In this document: piece by piece, positions 52,253 through 60,574 of the stretch
How the letters are laid out: each line of letters begins with the position of its first letter
Numbering within the stretch: position 1 is the first letter of the stretch
Source of the DNA: Geodermatophilus ruber
GTDB lineage: Bacteria; Actinomycetota; Actinomycetes; Mycobacteriales; Geodermatophilaceae
Direction of reading: 5' to 3'
Length of the DNA stretch: 64,000 bases
Assembly: GCF_900114385.1 (NCBI RefSeq)
Contig: NZ_FOSW01000008.1
Coordinates: forward strand, 124,001-188,000
Translations under genes and position numbers: made by a program
The notes under the pieces: generated by a model
Database searches by the model: none
Told to the model about the DNA's origin: nothing
What the model saw: only the letters and a program-made list of their open reading frames with translations

Positions 52253-53764
52253 ATGGTGATCGTGAGAATTCCTACCGCTGTGCGCGTCGTGCTCGTGCTG
52301 GCCGTCGTCGCCGGCGGAGCGGTGGTGACACAGGAGACCGCGCAGGCGGCCGCTCTCGCTGCGACGCTGGTCGCGCAGCACTCGACGTCCGGGTGGGGGC
52401 GGCCGAGCCCCGACCCGTCCGGCATCACCTACGACCCGCGGACCAACCAGCTCCTCATCAGCGACGGTGAGGTCGAGGAGACCCCCCTGTACGCCGGGAC
52501 CAACCTGTTCGTCAGCAGTCTCACCGGCCAGCAAGCAGCCGACTTCCCGGGCGGCACGAGCCTGCCCTGGTCCCGCGAGCCGACCGGCGCCGGTTTCCGG
52601 CCCGCCACCGGCAACCTCTACGTCTCCGACGACGACGCGGATCGGATCTTCGAGGTCGTCCCCGGCGCCGACGGGCGATACGGGACCCCGGACGACGGCG
52701 TGACCTCCTTCTCGACCCGGCCCCTCGGCGGTGACGCGGAGGACGTCACCATCGACATGGACGTCGCCAGCAACGGTCACCTGCTGGTCATCGACGGGGT
52801 CGCCAAGGACGTCTTCGACTACGGCCCGGGCGCGAACGGCCGCTTCGACGGGGTCCCCCCGGCCGGTGACGACACGGTCGTCGCCTTCGACGTGGCCCGG
52901 TACGGCGCCCGGGACCCGGAGGGCATCGAGTTCCACCCTGAGCGCGGCACGATCCTCGTCCTGGACGGCCCCAGTCGGACCGTCTACGAGCTGGACCGGC
53001 AGGGTGGGCTGCTCAACACGATCAGCATCGCCGCGGCGAACCCGCGGAAGGCGGCCGGGATCACACTCGCCCCGGCCAGCAACGGGTCCGGCGGGCAGAA
53101 CCTCTACATCGTCGACCGCGGGGTCGACAACGACACCAACCCGAGCGAGAACGACGGTCGTTTCTACGAGCTGGCGGTCACCCTGCCGCCGCTGCCCGGC
53201 GCTCCTGTCGACGGGCTGGGGGGACCGGGGGGTCTCGACGCGCCCGTGCGGGCCGGTGCGGACGACGCCGAGGAGCGCGCGTCGACCGGCGCGGTCGGCC
53301 TGACCAGCGGGGACCTCAACCTCGGACAGGACGGGACCAGGCCGCAGACGGTGGCCCTGCGGTTCACGGGGGTGGCGGTGCCGGCGGGGGCGCGGGTCAC
53401 CAACGCCTGGGTGCAGTTCCAGGTCGACGAGGCCTCCACGGCTGCCGCGAGCCTGAGCATCGTGGGCGAGGCCGCGGCCGACGCCGGGCCGCTCACGACG
53501 ACAGCGCGGAACATCTCGGCTCGGGCGAGGACCGCAGCCACCGTCGCCTGGGCTCCCGCGCCGTGGCCGACGGTCGGCGCGCGCACCGCCGACCAGCGGA
53601 CCCCGGCCCTGACCGGGGTGCTGCAGGAGATCGTGGCGCGTCCCGGCTGGGCCTCCGGGAACGCGCTGGTGCTGATGGTCACGGGAACCGGGACGCGGGT
53701 GGCCGAGGCATTCAACGGCGGTGCGGCCCGGGCGCCGGTCCTGCACGTGGAGTACACGGTCTGA
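52253..53764 (+). CDS. secreted beta-propeller protein with C-terminal beta domain
   Basis: A 503-residue protein. The signal peptide (MVIVRIPTAVRVVLVLAVVA, cut near QAAA) precedes a propeller of about 310 residues nearly matching the previous gene block by block (SPDPSGITYDPRTNQLLISD, DGRYGTPDDGV, LYIVDRGVDNDTNPSENDGR). Residues 345-503 are an extra beta-sandwich-like domain (SSTGAVGLTS-type start, VALRFTGVAVPAGARVTNAW, NALVLMVTGTGTRVAEAFNG) like the accessory domains found in secreted carbohydrate-active proteins. ATG 52253 has no strong ribosome site; GTG 52262 is possible. Its last 53 bases overlap the convergent kinase-like gene. Confidence 0.78.
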   Translation: MVIVRIPTAVRVVLVLAVVAGGAVVTQETAQAAALAATLVAQHSTSGWGRPSPDPSGITYDPRTNQLLISDGEVEETPLYAGTNLFVSSLTGQQAADFPGGTSLPWSREPTGAGFRPATGNLYVSDDDADRIFEVVPGADGRYGTPDDGVTSFSTRPLGGDAEDVTIDMDVASNGHLLVIDGVAKDVFDYGPGANGRFDGVPPAGDDTVVAFDVARYGARDPEGIEFHPERGTILVLDGPSRTVYELDRQGGLLNTISIAAANPRKAAGITLAPASNGSGGQNLYIVDRGVDNDTNPSENDGRFYELAVTLPPLPGAPVDGLGGPGGLDAPVRAGADDAEERASTGAVGLTSGDLNLGQDGTRPQTVALRFTGVAVPAGARVTNAWVQFQVDEASTAAASLSIVGEAAADAGPLTTTARNISARARTAATVAWAPAPWPTVGARTADQRTPALTGVLQEIVARPGWASGNALVLMVTGTGTRVAEAFNGGAARAPVLHVEYTV

Positions 53765-54473
53765 CCGAGGCGCAGACCCGAGCCACCAGCAGCTCGAGGT
53801 CGGCGCCGTCGTCCGCCGCGCCGTCGAGCAGGTGCACCTCCCCGGAACGTGCCCACCACTCGGCCAGCCGGTCGAGCAGCCGGGCCCCGCGGTGCAGCTC
53901 GGCCAGCTGCGCGGGCCGGTCCAGCAGCTGCGTCCGGCTGTGCCGCGACACCCGCCGGGTCAGCCGCTCCAGCGCCAGCTCCGGCGGTACCCGGACGACG
54001 ACGAGCAGATCGGCCGGGTGCCGGTGGGGGACGGCGGCGAGGACGGGATCCACGTCCCCGCGGATCCCGATCGACCACAGCGCCTGGACCGGTCCCTCGT
54101 CGAGGATGCTGACCCCGTCGAACCGCGCCGCGCGGGCGGCGGCCTCCTGGGCGACCAGCCACTGGACGACCCGGCCCGCGAGGTCCCCGGGGCCGGGCTG
54201 GTGGGAACCGGCGAGGGCGCGCAGCACGCGTGCCGTCGTTCCCGGCGCGGCGACCGCGGCGGCTCCGCAGGCCCTCGCCTTGCGCGCCAGCCGGCGGGCG
54301 GTCGGCACCGACGGGGCGAACCGCGCCTGGGGCTGGGTGACCGCGACCCCGAGGTGGGTCAGCCGTGCCGCCAGGGTCCCGACGCGGCGGCTCTTCCCGG
54401 ACCCCGGGATCCCGGCCAGCTCCAGGCAGCGGCCCGGGGACGCCGCGGAGCCGGACGGGGGGCGGTCGGTCAC
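53712..54473 (-). CDS. thymidylate-kinase-like P-loop protein
   Basis: A 253-residue P-loop protein: Walker A GIPGSGKSRR (residues 21-30), a DEGPVQALWSIG segment in the place of the kinase DR/DE motif and LVVVRVPPELALERLTRR, the lid-side arginine region of the thymidylate-kinase family. It is too divergent to be the cell's TMP kinase. GTG 54473 overlaps the stop of the fused nucleotidyltransferase-kinase gene (GTGA), so the two are co-expressed. They probably phosphorylate or activate a small molecule used in exopolysaccharide making; the substrate is unknown. Confidence 0.72.
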   Translation of the reverse strand: MTDRPPSGSAASPGRCLELAGIPGSGKSRRVGTLAARLTHLGVAVTQPQARFAPSVPTARRLARKARACGAAAVAAPGTTARVLRALAGSHQPGPGDLAGRVVQWLVAQEAAARAARFDGVSILDEGPVQALWSIGIRGDVDPVLAAVPHRHPADLLVVVRVPPELALERLTRRVSRHSRTQLLDRPAQLAELHRGARLLDRLAEWWARSGEVHLLDGAADDGADLELLVARVCASVRPCTPRAGPAPGPHRR

Positions 54474-56005
54474 AGGTTCGCCCAGACGGCGGACCGTGCC
54501 TGCGCGAGCACGTCGTCCGCCGGCCGGGCGGCGTCGAGCACCACCGCGCCGGTGGCGTGCCAGTCGGCGGCGAACACCTCGGCCGAGCGCGGGCGGACGA
54601 ACTCCGCCGGGTCGACGCCGAGCTTGCGGGCCACCGCGGTGTCGGGATCGACCCGCAGGACGACGAGCAGGTCCGGGGGCGCGATCGCGGCGTAGGCGCG
54701 CTGCTCGGCCCGCACCAGCCGGCGGGCCAGGGCGGGCACCCCCTCGGTGGGTACCCACCGGGTGCGGGGGCCGTCCATGCGCGTGACCTGGTCGACGGGG
54801 AAGCGGTCGCAGACCACCAGGACGCCCCGCCCGGCCAGCGACCGGACCCGGCGGTGCTGCCGCCGGCGGTCGGTGGCGGTGACGAGCTGCCACAGCAGCC
54901 AGGCGTGGCCGGGGAAGCGGCCGCGGTGCTCTGCGGGGGTGGGGTAGTTGGGCAGCCAGCCCGGCAGCAGCCCCGCTCGGCGGGCTGCGGTGAGGGCACC
55001 CTTGACGACGAGGTTCGCCGGCCCGCGCGGGGGTTTGCCCATGTGCACGACCCGGGTGTCGAATGCGCCGCCGAGCCAGCCGGCCAGGCCGTTGGTCAGG
55101 GTGGACTTCCCAGCGCCGTCGCCGCCGACGACGGCGACGACGCTGCCGCCTGCCACCAGGCGCTTGGTGTTGCGCTGACCCAGTACGTAGTGCCGCACCC
55201 CCCACTCCACGCGGCGGCCGCACCGCAGGGCGGTGTCGACCGCGGGACGGCGGCGCATCAGGTCGCCGACCCCGCGCACGACGGCCCGGCCTGCGGGCAG
55301 GCACGCGCGGAGAGGCGCGCCGTCCAGGAGTGCGCGGTGGTACCGCGACCAGTCCCCCCATCCGATCCACGGGAGGTGGACCTCGACGACGCGGCGCAGG
55401 ACCTCGTCGTCGACGCGTGCGGACAGGTACTGCAGCTCCCGACGCTCAGCGGGGCGCAGCGGGGCCAGGCCGAACGCGGCGGCGTCCCAGGTGGCGTGCT
55501 TGAGGGCGAGTCGCACCACGAGGACGGCGAGCTCGAACACCGGTGCGGGCACGGGGAACAGCGGCCCCTGGGTGCACGAGGCCAGGTAGGCCTGCTCGAT
55601 CGGGAGCCGGACGCTCTTGGTCGTGTCGTCGCCGAGGACCAGCTGGGCCTGGGCGTCGACGTGGACCAGCGTTCCGGTGCGGGCGTCCAGGCCGTAGTAG
55701 TGGACCACCCCCGGCACCTGCCGCCCCCGCCGCGGGCGGGCCTGCTTGAAGCCGCACGCGGCGAGGACGCCGAGGAAGGCCGGCAGGTGCCGCCGGTCCA
55801 CCAGGAGGTCGAGGTCGTTCACGCCCGAGGCGGAGAGGTGGAGCATGTCGGTGCTCTTCCAGTGGCAGTAGGACACACCGGTGTCGCGCAGCCGGCTGCA
55901 CAGCTCCTCGACCAGCCGCAGTGGAACGGTGGGCACGGCCGACGACCGCCCGGGCCCGCGCACCGCTGTCGCAACAGGTGGAGCGTCGGGGTGCTCAGCC
56001 GCCAC
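54470..56005 (-). CDS. nucleotidyltransferase-like domain fused to a thymidylate-kinase-like domain
   Basis: A 511-residue protein of two parts. Residues 25-250 resemble uncharacterised nucleotidyltransferases: YCHWKSTDMLHLSASGVNDL, with the D64-L-D66 pair of a polymerase-beta-type site. Residues 285-511 are a P-loop kinase: VVAVVGGDGAGKSTLTNGLA (about 287-306), VCDRFPVDQVTRMDGP with the DR motif, and LVVLRVDPDTAVARKL. The combination suggests a two-step activation of a sugar or head-group. ATG 56005 has TGGCGGCTGAG following; GGAGGGCACGTGGCGGCT-type sequence upstream offers a ribosome site. Partner of the next (54473) gene. Confidence 0.75.
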   Translation of the reverse strand: MAAEHPDAPPVATAVRGPGRSSAVPTVPLRLVEELCSRLRDTGVSYCHWKSTDMLHLSASGVNDLDLLVDRRHLPAFLGVLAACGFKQARPRRGRQVPGVVHYYGLDARTGTLVHVDAQAQLVLGDDTTKSVRLPIEQAYLASCTQGPLFPVPAPVFELAVLVVRLALKHATWDAAAFGLAPLRPAERRELQYLSARVDDEVLRRVVEVHLPWIGWGDWSRYHRALLDGAPLRACLPAGRAVVRGVGDLMRRRPAVDTALRCGRRVEWGVRHYVLGQRNTKRLVAGGSVVAVVGGDGAGKSTLTNGLAGWLGGAFDTRVVHMGKPPRGPANLVVKGALTAARRAGLLPGWLPNYPTPAEHRGRFPGHAWLLWQLVTATDRRRQHRRVRSLAGRGVLVVCDRFPVDQVTRMDGPRTRWVPTEGVPALARRLVRAEQRAYAAIAPPDLLVVLRVDPDTAVARKLGVDPAEFVRPRSAEVFAADWHATGAVVLDAARPADDVLAQARSAVWANL

Positions 56006-56095
56006 GTGCCCTCCTTCGTCCGAGCCCGATGCCGGCGTCCTCCTGGCGACGGCATCCGGCCGGTCCGTTCCGTTCCCGCACGGGCACCCACGCGG

Positions 56096-57370
56096 CTACG
56101 CCGCGGGCGGATCCGGGTTGATCATGCGGTTCATGTCCACGGCGTCGTCCCCGGCGACACCGTGCCGCGACTTCCAGTCGGCCACCGCGTTCTCGTAGAC
56201 AGCCGGATCGGTGGTGAGCGTGCATCCATCGGGGACGTTGCCGGGGTACCGCCCGGGGCCGAGCCACACCAGCGTGACGTTCTCGTAGCGGTCGGCGAGC
56301 TGTCCCCGGCGTTCGGGGAGCTCGGCGTCCGACGGCTCCTGGAACCGTTCCGACGCGATGACGACGTCGCGCAGGACGAGCGCCGGCGAGTTGCGCCGGC
56401 TCTTGTAGATCTGGCCGTGGACGGCGTCCGTGGACCGGGTCTTGTAGCCGCCGGGGAACGGTCGCAACCGGACGACGCTGTTCTCGACGGTGACCGCGTG
56501 GTCCGTGGAGGCGTCGTCCAGGTCCTCGTCGTTGCAGGACAGGAACGTGTAGGTGCCCTCGACGAGGGTGTCGAAGACGTGCAGCTCGTGCCAGTCGTCG
56601 TTCTCGATCGCGTCGTCGTGGATGCTGCGCAGCCAGCAGTTGCGGATGTAGCAGGTGCCCGGGCCCTCGGCGAAGTCGCCGTAGAGGCCGATGCCGTCGT
56701 GGGTGTTGCGGACGCGCACCCCGTCCCACACCGCCCAGCTGCCCGGCTTGATGTAGACGCGGGGATCGCCGTCCTGGTTGCGGTTGTCGATCTGGCCGCG
56801 GTGCGGGTCGACGTCCTCCGGCCGGCCCGCGTCGATCCAGGCGTCGGTGTCGTCCTGCACGTGCTGGCCGTACTTCATCCGTTCCCAGGTCAGGGTCTCG
56901 GGCTGGGCGCCCTCGACCACGCCGCCGATGATGGCCGCACCGCCCACGGGTTGCCGGTAGCCGATCCGGATCGGGTGGGCGTTCTTCTGCTCCTCGGTGG
57001 CCCCGCCGGCGAACGCGTTGACCTCGAAGCGGGCGTCGGCGTCGAAGTAGCCGATGAACGTGGCGCCGCGCATGTCCCAGGTCGTGTCGTCGGACGGCCG
57101 GGGCACCTCGTACGGCGTCGTGAAGCGGCCGGTGGGCACCACGAGGGCGGAACCCGAGCGGGCGAGCAGTTCGCTCGTCGGCGCACCGAGGGAGTACTGG
57201 GGCGGGCGGGCCCCGGCGCTGCTGGTGGGGCCGTCTGGCGACGGGGCGGGCCCGGACGGTGCGGTCGCGGGAGGGTCCTCGGCCAGAACCTCCACGCCCA
57301 GCCACACCGCGACGGGCGCGGCCACCACGACGCCCGCGATCACGAGGAATCGTCGGCGGTCGAGCTCCAT
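56096..57370 (-). CDS. Tat-exported right-handed beta-helix protein
   Basis: A 424-residue protein. The N-terminus MELDRRRFLVIAGVVVAAPV is a twin-arginine signal with a possible uncut span, followed by a Pro/Ser-rich linker (30-58). From about 75 to 385 the sequence has the short beta-strand rungs of a parallel beta-helix (WDGVRVRNTHDGIGLYGDF, CYIRNCWLRSIHDDAIENDD, VENSVVRLRPF). Asp and His in IHDDAIENDDWHELHVFD could form a lyase or hydrolase site. Polysaccharide lyases and epimerases share this fold, so processing of the secreted polymer is likely but unproven. Last gene of the locus, transcribed toward the kinase pair. Confidence 0.73.
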   Translation of the reverse strand: MELDRRRFLVIAGVVVAAPVAVWLGVEVLAEDPPATAPSGPAPSPDGPTSSAGARPPQYSLGAPTSELLARSGSALVVPTGRFTTPYEVPRPSDDTTWDMRGATFIGYFDADARFEVNAFAGGATEEQKNAHPIRIGYRQPVGGAAIIGGVVEGAQPETLTWERMKYGQHVQDDTDAWIDAGRPEDVDPHRGQIDNRNQDGDPRVYIKPGSWAVWDGVRVRNTHDGIGLYGDFAEGPGTCYIRNCWLRSIHDDAIENDDWHELHVFDTLVEGTYTFLSCNDEDLDDASTDHAVTVENSVVRLRPFPGGYKTRSTDAVHGQIYKSRRNSPALVLRDVVIASERFQEPSDAELPERRGQLADRYENVTLVWLGPGRYPGNVPDGCTLTTDPAVYENAVADWKSRHGVAGDDAVDMNRMINPDPPAA

Positions 57371-57409
57371 GTCCCCCGTCCTGCTGGGAAGGGATACCGG
57401 GGCGCGGCG

Positions 57410-57438
57410 ACCATAAGGGACGTACGTCCCGCGGTGAA
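57410..57438 (-). promoter_or_regulatory. promoter with palindromic operator before the beta-helix gene
   Basis: On the minus strand TTCACC (57438-57433) and TATGGT (57415-57410) are 17 bases apart. The spacer contains the perfect palindrome GGGACGTACGTCCC (57417-57430). The transcript start would be about 33 bases before ATG 57370. Confidence 0.5.
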
Positions 57439-57549
57439 GGGCGAGGACGGCGACCGGAACGACGAGGGCCCGTCCCGCGGATTGCCCGGCCTGACGGTGA
57501 GCGGGCGGTCACGATCGGTGGGCGAGCGGCCGACCTGGCCGTTCGCCGT

Positions 57550-58248
57550 TCAGGCCAGGGGGTCGCGTCCGCCCAGGGTTCCGCCGGCCGACAGCAGCCC
57601 GAACCGGGCGAACAACTCCTCGGCGTACCAGCCCTGCCGAGCGGTCTGCTCGATCACGGCCGCGTGCGGTGCGCGGGTGTAGGCGAAGGCGTTGAGGGCC
57701 GCCGCCGACTCCCACACGCTGAACGTGCCCTGCAGCCCGATGGGCGCCTCCCCGATGCCGAGGGCCAGCCGCAGGCCCGGGCCGGCGTGCAGGTCCGCGG
57801 CGACCGGCGGCACGGCCCGCCAGAAGGCGAGCGCCTTGCGCGGGGCGAGGCGGGCGCGGGTGATCGCCGCGACGGGACCCTCCCAGCGCTGCGGCCAGGG
57901 GCGCCCGAACGGCTCGGCGCGGGACCACCGGCCGCGTGCGGCCAGCGGGCGCAGCCGCGCGGACCACTCCTCCTCGGCCGGCCGGCGCCACCGGCGCAGC
58001 AGGGGGCCGTGCTCGAACGCGTCCGCGTCGTCCGCGTCGTCCCACACCGCCAGCAGCGCCCAGCGGCGGGGGTCGGCGTCCCGCACGGTGAAGGTGCGTC
58101 CCCGGCCGGTGCCCAGCAGCTTGGCGAACCGCAGGCCCGGCGTGCGCCGCAGGGCGGGGCGGTCGGTGGCCACCCGGACCAGCGCGCCGGGCACCGCCCG
58201 GCCCGGCACGCCCCAGACGTGCAGCGTCACCATCCGTCGGGTCGTCAC
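57550..58248 (-). CDS. spheroidene monooxygenase (CrtA)-like protein
   Basis: A 232-residue protein made of two similar ferredoxin-like halves, as in CrtA: first half around LLAVWDDADDADAFEHGPLL, second around GTFSVWESAAALNAFAYTRA, each with a heme- or substrate-side W segment. CrtA oxygenates carotenoid ends in phototrophs; actinobacterial relatives are common, but their substrates are not established. No carotenoid gene is in this window. ATG 58248 is used; an ATG five codons later is possible. It lies 78 bases after the catalase stop on the same strand, with a hairpin between. Confidence 0.78.
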   Translation of the reverse strand: MTTRRMVTLHVWGVPGRAVPGALVRVATDRPALRRTPGLRFAKLLGTGRGRTFTVRDADPRRWALLAVWDDADDADAFEHGPLLRRWRRPAEEEWSARLRPLAARGRWSRAEPFGRPWPQRWEGPVAAITRARLAPRKALAFWRAVPPVAADLHAGPGLRLALGIGEAPIGLQGTFSVWESAAALNAFAYTRAPHAAVIEQTARQGWYAEELFARFGLLSAGGTLGGRDPLA

Positions 58249-58286
58249 GGGCGCCGATCCTCCTCCCGATGCCGGACCGCCTGGAG

Positions 58287-58318
58287 CCGGGCCGAGGCGG
58301 CGGAGCGCCCCGGCCCGG
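58287..58318 (-). terminator. hairpin between catalase and CrtA-like genes
   Basis: CCGGGCCG (58287-58294) pairs with CGGCCCGG (58311-58318) around a 16-base GC-rich loop, nine bases past the catalase stop on the minus strand. Confidence 0.4.
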
Positions 58319-58326
58319 ACCGGCGG

Positions 58327-60438
58327 TCAGACCGTCGGCGGCACCAGCGACGCGCTGACCAGCGGCGTCCGCTCCCACGCCCGGTGCATCCCGAGGGCGG
58401 CGATCAGCCCGGTGGCCAGGGTCTTGTCGGACTTCTCGCCGGTCAGCACGCCCGGGGCCTCGACATCGACGCCTGCGGCCTGCAGCACCTCGACGCCGTC
58501 GCCCCAGGCGCCGACCGCCTTCAGGTGCCGGAAGGCCTCCTGCAGCATGACGAGGGCACGGAAGTCGCCGTCCTTCGGTGCGCCGTCGGCCACGACGATC
58601 GCATCGAACTCGATCGAGCGGCCGGTGGCGAAGGTGCGCTCGACGATCTCGACGTCCGAGCCGTCGACGAGCTGACCGCCGTGCGGGGCGATGACCCGCA
58701 GCAGCGCGCCCTCGGCCTCCAGCGCCTCCCGCAGCTTCGCGATGCCCTTCAGATCGGCGCCGGGACCGGCCACCACGCCGACGATCCGGCCCTCGATCGG
58801 GAAGGGCTCCGGCTTGATCTGGCGCAGCGCCGGCGACTCCCCGTGCTCCACCGGCTCGGGGGACGGCGCGGGCAGGCCGAGGCCGGCGGCGACCCGGGCG
58901 CAGAGATCGGCGTCGATCTTCGCGAGCACCGTCAGTGCCCGCTCCTTGATCGACTGCTCGTAGCACTTGCCCAGCTCGAAGGTGTAGGCGTCGGCCACGT
59001 GCTGCTGCTCGACGCTGGTGAGGCTCGCGTAGAACATCGCCGGCTGGGAGAAGTGGTCGTCGAAGGACGCCGGCGCGCTGCGGCCGACCTCGCCGCTGAC
59101 CGCCCGTGGCACGTTCACGTAGCCGCCCTCGGACCAGTCCGACGGGAACGGGCTGCCGGCGTCGACGCTGTTGGGCGTGTACGGCGCCTGCCCGGTGTGG
59201 ATCCCGTGCTGGTGGAAGCCGTCCCGGGTGTTGTCGTTGACCGGCGCGTGCGGCCGGTTGATCGGGATCTGGGTGAAGTTGGGGCCGCCCAGCCGGGTGA
59301 GCTGGGTGTCCAGGTAGGAGAAGTTGCGCCCCTGCAGCAGCGGGTCGTTGGTGCCCTCGATGCCGGGTACCAGGTGGCCGGTGTGGAAGGCGACCTGCTC
59401 GGTCTCGGCGAAGAAGTTGGTCGGGTTGCCGGTGAGCACCATCGTCCCGATCACCTGCACCGGCGCGAGCTCCTCCGGCACGATCTTGGTGGGGTCGAGC
59501 AGGTCGATGCCCTCGAAGGTCTCCTCCGGGGTGTCGGGGAAGACCTGGATGCCCAGGTCCCACTCGGGGAAGGCGCCGGCCTCGATGGCGTCGTAGAGGT
59601 CGCGGCGGTGGAAGTCGGGGTCGACGCCCGCGGCGATCTGCGCCTCCTCCCACGTCAGGGAGTGCACCCCGAGCCGGGGCTTCCAGTGGAACTTGACCAG
59701 GCAGGTCTCCCGGTCGGCGTTGACCAGCCGGAAGGTGTGGACCCCGAAGCCCTCCATCGTCCGGTAGCTGCGCGGGATCCCGCGGTCGCTCATGTTCCAG
59801 ATCGTGTGGTGGGTGGCCTCGGTGTGGAGCGTGACGAAGTCCCAGAAGGTGTCGTGCGCCGACTGCGCCTGCGGGATCTCCCGGTCCGGGTGCGGCTTGC
59901 CGGCGTGGATGATGTCGGGGAACTTGATCGCGTCCTGGATGAAGAACACCGGCATGTTGTTGCCGACCAGGTCCCAGGTCCCCTCCTTGGTGTAGAACTT
60001 CGTCGCGAACCCGCGGGTGTCGCGCACGGTGTCGGCCGAGCCGCGCGAGCCCAGCACGGTGGAGAACCGGACGAACACCGGCGTCTCCAGGCCCTTCTCG
60101 GCGAGGACGGCGGCCCGGGTGACCTTCGCGGCCGCCCCGTTCGCGGTGAAGACGCCGTGCGCCCCCGCCCCGCGGGCGTGGACCACGCGCTCGGGGATCC
60201 GCTCGTGGTCGAAGTGCATGATCTTCTCGCGCAGGTGGAAGTCCTCGAGGAGGACCGGCCCGCGGGGGCCCGCCTTGAGCGAGTGGTCGGAGTCGGGGAT
60301 GCGCACCCCGTTGGGCGTGGTGAGCGCGTCGCCGGCCTGCGCCCGGGGATCGCGGCCGTCCTTCGGGCCCTCGTGGCCCACGCCGGTGGGACTGACGGTG
60401 GTCGGCGCGGACTGGTTCGGCTGGCGTGCGGGGGGCAT
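58327..60438 (-). CDS. katE: large-subunit (clade 2) catalase
   Basis: A 703-residue monofunctional heme catalase with the C-terminal extension of clade 2 (HPII-like) enzymes. Catalytic His 87 is in VVHARGAGAHG, Asn in VGNNMPVFF, and the heme-ligand Tyr (about 374) in FSYLDTQLTRLGG. The last 150 residues (IEGRIVGVVAGPGADLKGIA onward) are the DJ-1/PfpI-like domain of large catalases. ATG 60438 follows TCAGGAGAACCC; the frame beyond is ignored. It breaks down hydrogen peroxide and is placed behind a SigB-type promoter, in keeping with stress or stationary-phase use. Confidence 0.93.
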   Translation of the reverse strand: MPPARQPNQSAPTTVSPTGVGHEGPKDGRDPRAQAGDALTTPNGVRIPDSDHSLKAGPRGPVLLEDFHLREKIMHFDHERIPERVVHARGAGAHGVFTANGAAAKVTRAAVLAEKGLETPVFVRFSTVLGSRGSADTVRDTRGFATKFYTKEGTWDLVGNNMPVFFIQDAIKFPDIIHAGKPHPDREIPQAQSAHDTFWDFVTLHTEATHHTIWNMSDRGIPRSYRTMEGFGVHTFRLVNADRETCLVKFHWKPRLGVHSLTWEEAQIAAGVDPDFHRRDLYDAIEAGAFPEWDLGIQVFPDTPEETFEGIDLLDPTKIVPEELAPVQVIGTMVLTGNPTNFFAETEQVAFHTGHLVPGIEGTNDPLLQGRNFSYLDTQLTRLGGPNFTQIPINRPHAPVNDNTRDGFHQHGIHTGQAPYTPNSVDAGSPFPSDWSEGGYVNVPRAVSGEVGRSAPASFDDHFSQPAMFYASLTSVEQQHVADAYTFELGKCYEQSIKERALTVLAKIDADLCARVAAGLGLPAPSPEPVEHGESPALRQIKPEPFPIEGRIVGVVAGPGADLKGIAKLREALEAEGALLRVIAPHGGQLVDGSDVEIVERTFATGRSIEFDAIVVADGAPKDGDFRALVMLQEAFRHLKAVGAWGDGVEVLQAAGVDVEAPGVLTGEKSDKTLATGLIAALGMHRAWERTPLVSASLVPPTV

Positions 60439-60479
60439 GGGTTCTCCTGAGGGGCCGTCCTGCGTGCGAGGCCCCGCGC

Positions 60480-60505
60480 TACCCGGTGTCGTTGCGTCCT
60501 CAAAC
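60480..60505 (-). promoter_or_regulatory. SigB/SigF-type promoter of the catalase gene
   Basis: On the minus strand GTTTGA (60505-60500) and GGGTA (60484-60480) are 15 bases apart, matching the stress-sigma pattern of actinobacteria. It lies 42 bases before ATG 60438. Confidence 0.65.
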
Positions 60506-60574
60506 GGCCAGGTCCGGAGCCCGTGTCCCTCGCGCCTCCACCCCGCGGCGGCCCCGGGCCGCGATGCTGTCCGG

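Noticed and set aside
54365-60450. Two very long plus-strand open frames (54365-57682 and 57259-60450, each over 1000 codons)
   Set aside because: They lie antisense to the kinase-like, beta-helix, CrtA-like and catalase genes, whose families are clear. Composition is repetitive Val, Gly, Asp, Arg with no domain.
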